From contig JAPEVC010000087.1 of assembly GCA_027946555.1 (NCBI GenBank), forward strand, positions 62,001 through 126,000: a DNA stretch of 64,000 nucleotides, given 5' to 3'. Below the pieces are notes generated by a model, which saw only the letters and a list, made by a program, of their open reading frames with translations, did no database searches and was not told where the DNA came from. The position numbers and the translations under genes were made by a program. Positions 12,287 to 22,654 of the stretch are shown here, in pieces; the first letter of the stretch is position 1; every line of letters starts with the position of its first letter. This DNA is from Gnomoniopsis sp. IMI 355080. Lineage: Eukaryota; Ascomycota; Sordariomycetes; Diaporthales; Gnomoniaceae.

Positions 12287-13917
12287 TGTAAAATTTGGTG
12301 GTCTCGTGTCTGTTACACAAAATAGCGGCTATGCGAGGGTTTCCCGCTGCTTTGGTATCTCGTGGGGTACTCAGGAACGGTTGACGGAGGTAATTGGTGG
12401 TGTTCTTCTTTCAGGAATAGAGACAGGACTGCACCCGAGGATAGATGGAGAAGGAGGAATAGATGTGAAAACGGGGGCGGTGTATAGATGCCAATTCTAC
12501 GGAGTAATTATGCCTTCTTTATTATCTTGGGGGCAACTTGGCAGGAGACGGAAGGTTCGAAGGGTGCCGATGATCGGAGCCCTGAAGAAAGCTCCGCGAG
12601 CGGCGTGTGGGGTTCGCGAGGTCAGCGTCTTTCCAAGCTCTTGCAATTGGCTGCAACCTGTGTGGGGTTCAAGTAGTGGGTCTATGCACTACCCAGGTAC
12701 GCGGCGTGCAGTCCCTGTTCCCCCAGGGCTCTTGAGTGACCCCTGACCGTCTCCTTCGCACTCGCGGTCCAGGAGTATCTTTAGTTGCGTAGAGCTATTG
12801 TATGCGCAGGACTGACACGAAAATTCTGTGTGTTGATACTGGTCAAAGTGGTCTGAGTGAAGTTCGTGCAGCCAGCGTCTTTCAAAATTACGGTAGATCA
12901 CTGCCATAAAGTTTACGCATCCCTGCTAGCCCGACCCCTGGTGGCCGATGTCTCGGGATAGCCTCGCCGAATATGCACTCGGGATGCCGAAAGATGGTAA
13001 TGGGGCTTGTCCTCCGGGTCCGGACTCCGGGGCAGCCAAATAGATTGCTACTTGTACTGTACGAAGTATACGAGAAACAGGGTCTGCGGTAGTCTTATCG
13101 CAAGAAGAAGGTTTACGAGGGTGCTATGTATATGTATTAAGGGGTACATATGCACTATGTATAAGCACTATGTAGCACACAAGGAAGCCATAAATCCAAA
13201 AAACCTCCTCCAGCCGGAGGGGCTGACAAGAAGGTACTCTACTCAGCCCATGAATGCCTGACCGATGACAATGCTTGACTTCTTTCGACGTGAGTCGGAC
13301 CCATGGTAAGCTTCCCATTACTCAGAATTTTCGGCCAGAATTTTACAGCTCCACTACATGCTCATAAACTCTAGAGGGAGTCTCGGAACGAGTCTTGAAC
13401 AGTGGGTAATATATATCCCCATACTGACATCAGAGTAAGTGGGTGCAATTGGCTTTGTCCGGATGGGTCGGGCCAAGGAACGCAGGGTCTTGGAGAAGCT
13501 ACATAGTACACTCGGACCTGCAGGCTTCTCAACGTTCGATGGCAACATTTCTTCGGGACGTACATGTATATAGTTTTGACAGCTTGCACATGCTGACTTA
13601 AGCCATGGGCCCAATTAATGAAATATTAACGAGTGGCATTAGCCCTGCACGCACAAGATCAGGTTGCGTTCGTTGGATCACTCGAGCAAGGCGGGTGCGG
13701 CCCGGAGCGCTCGCTAAGATCGAGCATGTAAAGCTGTCGATAGCATATCAGAGCTCACTTAAGGTCAGCAATTTCGCATACAGAGACGCACCACACTATC
13801 ACGACTACTTGAACCAACCCCAGGAGATCAAAAAACTCTAATGTATTCAGGACACCAGAGGTCATCGGGAGGAGACAATGTGAATACTACAATAGACCTT
13901 ACTTCATCTGCGTTCAT
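12287..13917. other. Intergenic region upstream of LEU1
   Basis: This 1.6-kb stretch has only short, unsupported open frames. It should contain the LEU1 promoter. Nothing else is recognised apart from the candidate Leu3 site at 13014-13023. Confidence 0.55.
13014..13023. promoter_or_regulatory. Candidate Leu3-type binding site
   Basis: The sequence CCGGGTCCGG fits the everted CCG-N4-CGG half-sites bound by Leu3 Zn2Cys6 regulators. It lies 728 nt upstream of the LEU1 start. A 10-base match of this degeneracy can occur by chance, so this is only suggestive. Confidence 0.3.
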
Positions 13918-14616
13918 TCATCCCTTGACCAAATAGCGTTGGTTCGTATTGCGAGAAGGAGGTCTTCCAGCCTCAGCCAAAGCCTCTACTCTACCCTCAC
14001 TTGGCCAAGAGCTCATGGTACTATCAACTCGGCTGTTTCCGTCGGTTTGCTGCAGTTCAACCCGCTTTTTCGAGGACCTAAGCTTTGGCATGACTTGCTT
14101 CATCCGAGCCGGATCGGACATGATCCAGTAATGGTGATGGTGCGTGTGAAGACAGACCTTGCCATCTACAGTCTCTCTCGTGGGACGATAATGCTTGCCC
14201 CTGAAGGTGGTGGTGTCGTCTAAGCTTGACCTTCCTGATCTCCAACTTGGTACGCAGGAGGAGGCTCGTCCGGGGTTAGAGGGCCGCTTTGGCGGCAGAG
14301 ATGGCACTGGTTTGATCCTTCGCATAGCAGGCCGGCCTCGCGTGCTGGTCGGCGGAGGTGCAAGAAAGTGAAGGTCCGAATCAGGCGTACTACTTGGCCT
14401 CAAGTCGAGCGCAGATGACGCCGAGCCTAGCCGACTCGCGGAGGATCCAGAGCCATTAGATGGCCGCGGCGTGTGATGTCCTTGTGGAGTATCACCTCGT
14501 CTACTAGAGCTTGAGCAATGTCCATGAAAACTTGCCCTCGCATGAAATGAGCCAGCGGCACACGACGAGTCAGATGGCATGAAGATCGAAGGTGCCTTGC
14601 TGCTTTGTCCAGGCTG
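13918..14616 (-). other. In-frame extension ORF after a UAG stop
   Basis: Directly after the TAG stop of the upstream Ser/Arg-rich gene (14619-14617), the same frame stays open for 232 codons, to a TGA at 13918-13920. It begins CAG CCT GGA and reaches its own ATG 12 codons later (14580). The product is again rich in Ser, Pro and Arg, with a basic C-terminal half (KHYRPTRETVDGK, MKQVMPKLRSSKKR). No domain is recognised. It could be a readthrough extension, the second half of a gene broken by a nonsense mutation or assembly error, or a separate gene. I found no phase-keeping intron that removes the stop. Confidence 0.5.
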
Positions 14617-15600
14617 CTAGCCCATCGGGTTCACTCCATTTTTGGGTGGTTTCGGTGGCGGCTCTGGAACTTCGGAGTCGACGGGGATGAGGTCGCTGTA
14701 GCTTCGCTTTGAGGATAACGTGCTGCTTCTGATTGGCACAGGCTTTCTTGTTATGCGATACCCAACTGTAGCGGATGAGGCAAACACCTTCGCCGCTGGA
14801 CGTACAGTTGAGACAGAGTCATCATTCGTTTTGGTTCTCCCACAAGACCGCTCACTCGGCGGCCTGACCACCGTCTCTGTCGACACCTCCGCTTTTCTCG
14901 GCGTCGATCCCCCACTGCTCCCCGCGATAGGACTCAAATCCGGCTCCACCGCCGAGCTCCACTCCCCCTCGCGCCGTGTCCACCTTACCTTTGTCCTTCT
15001 CTCAGCCTTCAATGCCTCCTTATTCACCTCCCACTTCCGCAACTTTTCTGACCGTAGTACCTTCCTTGCGTTCTCGTACGCCTGCCGCTTGTCCTGCACC
15101 GCACGCGCGAGCGAGACAAACGGCGAGCTCGCGGTGCTGGTTGACGGCGTGATTACGTCCATCTCGCCGGTGCTGGGGTTGATGCCTTGCACGCCGAGAT
15201 AGTTCCCAGACTCTTTGAGAGACTGGCGCCGACGGCGCCTTTCGCGGTGTTCAAGGTAGAGCTGCTGGGAGCGTGTGCTAGGCGAGGTGGCGCTATTGTA
15301 GCCTGTTGGTTGGGAGACTGGGTCCGTGGCCGTGTTCCAGCGAACGAGCTTGTCTGAAGAAAGGCCAATCCCACTACTGCTGGTGGCGGACGGCATTGAT
15401 TTGCTTGTTGAGATTGGAGAGGAGTCAAAGAATTCGGAGTGGTAGGCGCCATGGCTGCGAAGTGTGCCGCCTCGTTCTGGTCTATTGATTGGGAGGAGTC
15501 TTTTGAGTGCGCTGGCGAAGGAGGTGGATCGCACGCGAGCCTTGGGTGTTATTGTTTTAGCTTGCGTTTGGTTCCTTGTAGAGATGGGCCGCGAAGACAT
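14617..15600 (-). CDS. Ser/Arg-rich hypothetical protein, may continue past UAG
   Basis: This is a single open frame of 327 residues from the ATG at 15600. A GTG eight codons upstream was not used. The protein is low-complexity and basic, rich in Ser, Thr, Arg and Pro. A central helical segment (VSLARAVQDKRQAYENARKV, then RSEKLRKWEVNKEALKAERR) is the most structured-looking part. The C-terminus is proline-rich (EPPPKPPKNG). No known domain, signal peptide or membrane segment is seen. The stop is TAG followed by CAG, and the frame continues open for 232 more codons with similar composition, so the true protein may be about 560 residues. Neighbours (LEU1, NUR1) give no hint of a role. Confidence 0.65.
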   Translation of the reverse strand: MSSRPISTRNQTQAKTITPKARVRSTSFASALKRLLPINRPERGGTLRSHGAYHSEFFDSSPISTSKSMPSATSSSGIGLSSDKLVRWNTATDPVSQPTGYNSATSPSTRSQQLYLEHRERRRRRQSLKESGNYLGVQGINPSTGEMDVITPSTSTASSPFVSLARAVQDKRQAYENARKVLRSEKLRKWEVNKEALKAERRTKVRWTRREGEWSSAVEPDLSPIAGSSGGSTPRKAEVSTETVVRPPSERSCGRTKTNDDSVSTVRPAAKVFASSATVGYRITRKPVPIRSSTLSSKRSYSDLIPVDSEVPEPPPKPPKNGVNPMG

Positions 15601-16033
15601 TGAGATCCTCGAGGTAGAAGACACGCGAGCGCATGTCGTAGGTCAGTAAAAGATGCAATTGATCGATAATAGCAAAGGCTTCTCCGGCACACGCGTATTG
15701 CATAAGTTCAAGTCTTGTCCTGGGAGCAGAGGAGCTCTAAGTGCCAAGAGACACATTGCACATGAGACTCGATTGCGACTTCCATATTGGTTCAGGATGG
15801 CTGAGGCACTCGAATAATCCCAATTAGCAATGAATGGAGAGTCATATTGAGAAGATGAATTCCGAGATGTGAAGCCTCATCACAAAAGACGCCAAATACT
15901 ATTGAATGCAAATACCTAGTCATGTACGCCGTACCGTAAACGCCTTGCCCCCGGTCCGCTTCCTCTGGAAGTAAGTAGCCATGCAACGCCGTGACATGCA
16001 ATATGTATGAATCAATCGCCACAAATTGGTGAT

Positions 16034-17544
16034 TCAGAACCTGGAAGGAAACCTTTCGTATCGACTTCGGTGCTTGCCCATGTTCGAGAAGAAGTTTGGG
16101 CTCGATGCAGGTTCCGCCGCAGCTGGTCCATCAAATTGGGATATGTTTGACGACAGTCCACTGCGCCGATTCTCCTTTATGGGACTGCTCTTGCGCATCA
16201 TCCTCTCCGCTAGATTTCTTTGTTCAATGGCCGCCAATTCTCGTGAGTTCCTTGGCGACGAGATTGTGTCCCCGCGCATGTCGCTGCTGCTAGCAGCTTT
16301 CTTGATAGGCGATTTCGAATGGTTGAACACACCAAGGCTTCCACCGTAGCTGCTGCCAGTGCCCGTCGAGGCGTTCACCATGGTCTTCTCAGGCGACATT
16401 GTCCGGGCACTACTAGCTGGCATGGAGTGTCTCAAAGGAGAGGGGCGAGCCTTGATAGAGGGGAACAGATCTGGCTGGAGAGGCCTATTAACCGGAGTGG
16501 AAGCCACCGACGGGCTTTGGGGGCGGTTCATTGGGGTACTTCGCCCTTTGCTGTCCGGATCGATGTGGGAAAGGTAGTTTGGATTGGGATTTGTCTTGAA
16601 TGGCCGCTTGATGAGTGTGCTAGGCGTGCCGAGCTCGACAAATTCAAGGTCGAGCCCCCCTTCATCCTCTCCACACTGGGTGCCAACGTCTCGGACGAGA
16701 GGATACAGACGTGGGTGGACGTATTTGATATCGTATTCCCGCATGACTTCTCTCTGGACGTGTGCCGAGTCCTTGTTTTGCTGTGCGAATTTTGACTCGA
16801 GGGTAAGCAGCATCACGGACAGCGCGGCTTGCTCGACAATGCACTTGAAAACGGTCACGCTAGGGCGAGCATCCATGGGTGCTATTGGGAGGGCGAGCAT
16901 GTACATGAGCACGTGAACGGGACTGAACAGGCAAAGGAGCTGTAAGGACGCTGGCAAAGGGTCCCAAAGTCGAAGCTCCCAAACGTCTCGTGTCTTATCG
17001 GGGTGGGCGCGAGATTCGGCACTGTCGGTGGCAATGATGTCCCCAAGAATCCTCATGGGAGAAGATGAAGCTGGCGAAGACTGGACTCGGACTCGTTGCG
17101 CATTCGGGGTGCCTACTGGTTTCTCCACGTCCTGCTCGAAGAAACGGTACGCTCGAGTTCGCCAGAACGTATAATAGACGTTCCAGGCTGAAAAACCAGC
17201 TAGTACCCATGCAGCAGACCAGGCCTGGAGGGCCAAAGGAAGTCAGCATATACAATTGGCCAAAAAGATACAGGTCAAGCCGCTGTGTAACTCACGAAGT
17301 ATGCAAGCCAGCTGACACCATCTTGGTCGTTGAAGACATCGTCGGCGCTGCCCGTCGAGTATGCGCCGTTCGCGCGCGCGAGAAGGAAGATGAAATTCAG
17401 CGCGAGCCCGAGCTGGGTGCCCAGGGATTTGGATCCAATGTCTCGGGTTTCTATCTCCTCAGAGATCCAAAGAAAAAAATCCCAAGGATTTAGTGCCGAG
17501 CTAATGCGCTCCATGAGCGGGCGACGGCGTACGAGGCGCGGCAT
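16034..17544 (-). CDS. NUR1: Nuclear rim protein 1 (NUR1-like)
   Basis: Nur1 is an inner nuclear membrane protein that, in yeast, forms the CLIP complex with Heh1/Src1 and tethers rDNA and silent chromatin to the nuclear periphery. Minus-strand exons are 17544-17296 and 17224-16034, giving 479 residues. The N-terminus MPRLVRRRPLMERI and the WDFFLWISEEIET block are family hallmarks. Membrane segments follow (LGTQLGLALNFIFLLARA, a stretch spanning the intron at SWLAYF-AWSAAWVLAGF, and LQLLCLFSPVHVLMYMLALP). The second half is a Ser/Pro-rich nucleoplasmic tail with several SP/TP sites (for example TMSPEK and KSSPIKEN), suggesting cell-cycle phosphorylation, which is an inference. The intron starts GTGAGT. 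An upstream in-frame TTG was not used because the ATG matches the family. Confidence 0.9.
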
Positions 17545-18009
17545 CTTCGTCAATTCCGCGCTTGTGGTGTTGTGGTGGTCGTGCTATGGGAGGTGGGTGG
17601 ATGTTGATGGATGTCAGAAACAGAAGTCTGTTTACTCTGCGCTCTGGGTGACAGGAGACCCTGGAAGAAGCCTACAGGGAACACCTCGGTAGACAAAGCT
17701 CGGCATGGATAGCGGTTTCGGCAGGCACCGATAGTGGTTATCCAAAGTACTATGGTACCTAACCCACCCAGAGCAGTTCCCCGTCATCAGTCAGCCAGCC
17801 CCATTTGAGACAATTGAACCCAAAGAGACTCTTGTGAAGCTCTTCATCGGCATTCTAGGCACTCCGTCTTTCTGAATGTGATTGGAAGCAGACGCCTACT
17901 TTGTTTCTGAGTTATTGAGTTTCCGAGGGTTCTCCGCTGTCTGCCCACTGCTTGGAGCTTGCTGTCAACACGCTACCATTCGCCGTCCAAACGAAGACAG
18001 ACAGGCAAG
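17545..18009. promoter_or_regulatory. Divergent promoter NUR1 / VMA7
   Basis: The 465 bases between two divergent start codons must serve both genes. No specific factor site is assigned. Confidence 0.5.
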
Positions 18010-18543
18010 ATGGCAACCTCGCAAGCAGACTACAAAGACAGGCAATTCCTCGCCGTGATTGGAGATGAAGTGCGACAGCTTGCTCGTTGGCTCTCGGGAC
18101 TTGTGCTGACTTGAGTATAGGACTCGGTGACTGGCCTCCTCCTCGCCGGCATTGGTGTAAGTCTTGCCCTGCACTACGGAGGCAAATCCATCTAACCGGC
18201 TCGCAGCATGTGACGACCGGCGCAGACGCCGAGAAGAACTTCTTAGTGGTGGACAACAAGACGGAGACTTCTACCATCGAGTCAACCTTCGACCGACTCA
18301 TCGAGCGCAAGGATATTGCCATCGTACTGATCAACCAACACGCAAGTCATCTTATCTCTATGCTCGAGGCAGACGACTGCGGCTGACCGTTCATCCTTTC
18401 AGATCGCCGATAGAATACGCCACCGGATTGATTCCTATACCGCCGCCTTTCCCACCATTCTAGAAATACCGAGCAAGGACCACCCATACGACCCCGAGAA
18501 GGACAGTGTGTTGAGGAGAGTCCGCCGCTTGTTTGGAGAGTAG
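18010..18543 (+). CDS. VMA7: V-type proton ATPase subunit F
   Basis: Subunit F is part of the central stalk of the vacuolar V1-ATPase, which acidifies vacuoles and endosomes. Four exons, 18010-18069, 18121-18156, 18207-18341 and 18403-18543, encode 123 residues, as in other fungi. Conserved blocks are [20 protein letters not shown], the [12 protein letters not shown] segment, [16 protein letters not shown] and the invariant C-terminal [18 protein letters not shown]. The last junction (INQH|IADRI) falls exactly at CAC|GCAAGT...TTTCAG|ATC, so the third intron has a GC donor. No GT donor keeps the frame. A small exon 2 of 12 codons makes this gene easy to mis-annotate. Confidence 0.97.
18342..18402 (+). 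other. GC-AG intron in VMA7
   Basis: The donor is CAC|GCAAGT, the acceptor is TTTCAG and GGCTGACC serves as branch. The highly conserved protein sequence across the junction leaves no alternative boundary. Confidence 0.92.
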
Positions 18544-18939
18544 GGTGGGAGTTGAGGAAGGACACGACCATTTTGGACTCATGTAACATCTACAAAACAA
18601 TGACATTTCAATGAGAAGATATAACAGGCCTTTAGTGGTTTGGCTTTAAAACATACAAGATTCAAGAAGCCGAAGGTAAAATTGCCATTGCAGAAATCTC
18701 GCCGTTACTAGGATTTGAACACTACAAAATAACCTGGAAAAGGTCCAATTTACCCCAGCGTAAATGGTATTAGGAAACAAGGAAACGAGGAGACGCAGAA
18801 ACTCCGGCCCATGATCGTGTAAATGAGCAATGCAATTCCATCCCCAATTCGACTAAGCACCCCATGAGCACCACGTCAAGATCCATCTCTTCTTCACCCA
18901 ACAATCGTCATGCCATACCGCCAGGTAAACAAAGAGCAT

Positions 18940-19607
18940 CTACAGCTCGATCTCGGCCTTTCCGCTGCTGAAGACAACGGTCGCAGTCAAGCAAGTAATG
19001 GGCTTGTCATCCTTGGTGTAGACGTCAGCGAGGACCGTATATTTGCCCTGTATTTAATTGTCAGCAACTAAGTACATCCCAAGCAGTGGTACATGAAGTA
19101 ATTGCAGAAAAGTCTTACATTTGGGATCTCCTTTGGCAGGTCAACACTCTTGGTGAATGTCAGAGCACCAGCCTCGATGGGGCACTCCTTATCAACGTTT
19201 TTGACCTGCTCGCAGAGGTCTGCCTTGGTGCTGATAAGACGAATCAGACCGTACTTGACCTGCAGCGCGACGTATGCACCCTCCTCAACGGTCTCTGAGA
19301 CGGTACCAGAGGCGTTGATGACGAGGGCCGTTCCACTAAAAGCCACGATGTATTAGCATAGCTGCCAGTAGACAAGTTCGTGCATCGGGCTGGGTGTAAC
19401 ACACGCCTGGGGAGGATTAGGTGACAGGTCGACCTTCTCGATGGTGAGAATGTCGAGATCATGAGCCTTATCGCACAGCTGCAGAGGGGAATCGCCAGGG
19501 ATCTTAAGGTCCTCGTTGATGGTGACCTGGTCGCTGCCGAAGTAGTCACCGAAGCCAGCTTGGGCGATGCCCGCCGTAAGGGCAATCAGGGCCACAGACA
19601 ACCTCAT
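18940..19607 (-). CDS. NPC2: NPC2-like phosphatidylglycerol/phosphatidylinositol transfer protein
   Basis: This is a small secreted or vacuolar ML-domain (MD-2-related lipid recognition) protein that binds sterols or phospholipids and works in intracellular sterol transport. Minus-strand exons are 19607-19405, 19335-19119 and 19047-18940, giving 175 residues. A clear signal peptide (MRLSVALIALTAGIAQA) is followed by the ML fold with its cysteines (LQLCDKAHDL, ADLCEQV, DKECPIEAG, ITCLTATVVF). SVDLPKEIPN continues across the intron into GKYTVLADVYT, a family hallmark. Intron donors are GTGTGT and GTAAGA. It converges on the V-ATPase gene, with 396 bases between the stops. Confidence 0.95.
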
Positions 19608-20223
19608 TGCGGTTTCGATGCGGAGGATTGTGTTTTAATTTGACGTATGCGTTGAACTATGGTAAACCTGACGGACAGTTCTGTAGATGATGATGATTGC
19701 GCGTTGTTTGTTGAGAAAGCGGAGGCGACGATCGTGTCAGAGGGCGTTTGCGCGGGACGTCATCCTCCTAACAAGTACCGATGCCCCAGAGACGGTCATG
19801 AGGCTGGCCAGGTCACCAGGGGCCCACTTATTTTTGGCAGAGCTACCGCGGTACCCAGCACACATGATCCCTGCATTGCTGGCCTTGCTAATGGCTTGTC
19901 GCAGGCGGCCTAGAAGCTCAGTCTCACCTCCCATTCAGGACAACTTCCAACGCCTTTGTCTGGCTTGCGTCGCACGAAGATATTTCTGCCATTCAAGTCA
20001 CATCGCAGCTCCTACACTCTCTCATTTCTAACTAACAACTGCAGCCAACCTGGTCATCCTGCATTTTTTGGTCTACTAAGGTTGAATGCTGAGTACGTGT
20101 CCACCTTGACCTTTTGGAGTGCGCTATCGTCGGCTGCCTTTTTGAATTGAACTGCTGCGAACTCTTGAGGCAGATCTATCCAAGTCTGCGCCCCACGAAG
20201 GGGAGGCAAACCCTCACGTCGCC
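19608..20223. other. Divergent promoter region NPC2 / ChAPs gene
   Basis: The 616 bases between divergent starts contain no supported gene and should hold both promoters. Confidence 0.5.
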
Positions 20224-22654
20224 ATGGTTGCGCCTGCTGTTCCAGAGTTAGTCAATGCCCTTCTTGTTCCCTCAATTGGCTCAAGTATCTACCTTTGTCA
20301 GTGTTGAATGGTGCTGTGCTGATCTGGCTCCCCCCACTATCTTAGGATCACGGAGGAGGTCCTTCAAGAGTCTGTTGATGCCCGAACCGATTCGCTCTCC
20401 CTCTTGCGAGAATTAGGGCCTCCCGACCTTGTCCATCTACTCAAACAAACTACTCGAAATGTCGGCAAACATGTATGCTGCCACCTGTACAGCCCAGCCC
20501 ATTCAAGGCCAATACAGACTGACACTCTGCTAGATTGGAATATATCACCATGTCACAGGTGTTGATGCTTCCTCATCTGCCAGTCTTGCCGCCTATATCA
20601 ACACACTCACCTACAAGGAACATGGTCAGCCCCAGAATGCGAAGATAGTGGAGGGCGTTTACTGGTAGGGCTCCGTCTGAATTGACATGCCTATGTGGGC
20701 GAAGCTGACGGTAGGGGTGCACAGCTGCTATAACGCGATCTCCAGACTGGACATGCGAGTCCATGTTACCATCCCTGGTACAGTCGAGAGCTATTGTGTC
20801 GACGAGCGCGGAGAGAAGAGGAAAGCTACCGACGAGCTTTGGCTCGAGACATACCTCTGCAGCGTCCTGCGAGCATATTCCTATGCCGATGATGGCAGTG
20901 GTGATACAATTCGCAAGATCATGGGTGTTCGCCGCTTTAACCCGGTTACCAATACGGAGACTGAGCAAAGATTCCTTAGCGCCGCTGAGCAGCTGTTCTT
21001 CAGGGGTGCGTAGAATTAGGGATATCACGCAGTGCCTATCAACATACTGACGCTGATTAACAGGCTGGCAACTCGGCTCGGACTCCGTCGTCCAAGTACC
21101 CAACACCGTCTCGAATCATCTTACGACAGGTCTTCTCAAGTATTTCCAGACCACCGGTCGTTACACTTCAGGCATCAACTTATTCACCAAGCTGCGTTCG
21201 CAAAATGTCGAGGTTGCCTCACTACTGGCTAAGGTCTTGTTCATGGGCAACGAAGAGGTACAAGGCGTTCGAGTACTGCACTCGGCCCTTGCGGAGCGCC
21301 CAATGGACTACGTCATGCTGGATACGCAGGCTGAGTTCTTGCTGAAGAAGGCACAAACAGCAACGACACCAGAGCAGAAGGAGGAGCGTTTGCGCTTGGC
21401 AGTGGGTTGTGCCGACCGGAGTACAATTGCTGCGCCCAGCGAGTTTGGGACGTGGGCAAGGCTTGCTGAGGTCTACGTGGCCATGGAGGACTGGGAGAAC
21501 GCCTTGACCATCTTGAATTCTTGTCCCATGTTCACATACCAAGACAAGGACGCCCCCGCGATGCCAGAGCCAAAGGATGTCTACCTGCCAACGTTACCCG
21601 AGACTAGACTTGACGAGATCGACAGCGAGCCAGAGTCTAGGTACTCGGAGCAAGTCGAGCCTAGCCTGCTTAGTTTGCGGGCTGCGGCGTACCGCGGAAC
21701 GTTTAAGAAAGCCTACAGCATTTTGACAGAGATGACTGCAAAGATTGGTTGGGACCAATTGCTCAAGATTCGGAGCAACGTTTTCGTTATGGAGGATGAG
21801 TATCGGACCGAGAAGCACGAACCTACGCCACCGAAGCGGGGCGCAAGCACCGACGTGATCCGAGGAACCCCGGAGCCCGCCACGAACGGTGATCACTCGG
21901 ATGAGGAGCACGCCACGGAGAAGGAGAAGGTCGGTGAGGGCAGCGAGACAGTGCCAACCTCAGCAACCAATGGCCACGACGAAGGTCTCGAGAAGCCTAC
22001 CAACACTGTAGACCCTGTTGAAGTTAAGGTCGCTGAGGAAAATGTGAGTTCATCCCATGAATACCAAGCTTGAATACTGGGACCGTCGCTGACGATCCTC
22101 TACAGGGATCTGCTTCTCAACCAGAGGAGCATCTGTCTCGGTTGAACAACAAGCGCCTCTGTGAACGTTGGCTAGATAGTCTCTTCATGGTGCTCTACGA
22201 GGACCTTCGTGTTTACACCATCTGGCGAACGCAAATGGCCCAGTATCGCGCCCAGTCAATACAGTACAAGAAATCCGCTGAGGAGTGGGAGATATTGGGA
22301 TCGCTCGCCGAGCGCCTGCAGCACACAGATGAGGCTGTCGAGGCCTACGCCGCATGTTTGTCGTACCGCTTCAGCCCCAAAGCCATGGCGGGCATTCTGC
22401 GGGTGCAAGCAAAGCACAAGGATACACGCAAGATGGTTGCGGCTGTCATTAAGCTGGTCACCTGGCAGTATCGCTGGTATAGCGAGTTCAGCCCAGAACT
22501 ACTGCACACGATCCGCACATTGATCGAGGACGAAGGCGCCGTCAAGGTGCGCAGCATCATCCAGGCTACCAGTATGCCCCAGAATGTTCTCGACTTGACT
22601 CATTACTACGCCGCGCTGTGTGCAACATTTGGGAGCGGCGGCACAGAGTCTTAG
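20224..22654 (+). CDS. ChAPs family exomer cargo adaptor (Chs6/Bud7-like)
   Basis: ChAPs proteins bind Chs5 and Arf1 to form exomer, a coat-like complex at the trans-Golgi that exports chitin synthase and other cargo. Six exons (20224-20246, 20346-20472, 20534-20664, 20725-21005, 21064-22043, 22106-22654) give 696 residues. Recognisable blocks are LRELGPPDLVHLLKQTTRNVGKH, the SLAAYINTLTY segment, CYNAISRLDMRV, IPGTVESYC, the NLFTKLRSQNVEVASLLAKV region, TPR-like ALAERPMDYVMLDTQAEFLL and LAEVYVAMEDWENAL, and C-terminal KKSAEEWEILGSLAERL. A disordered Glu/Thr linker (about residues 440-520) sits before the last exon. The exon 3/4 join (GVY-CCYN) is the least certain, but phase and branch site fit. 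The family call is firm. Which of Chs6, Bud7, Bch1 or Bch2 it matches is not. Confidence 0.92.
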
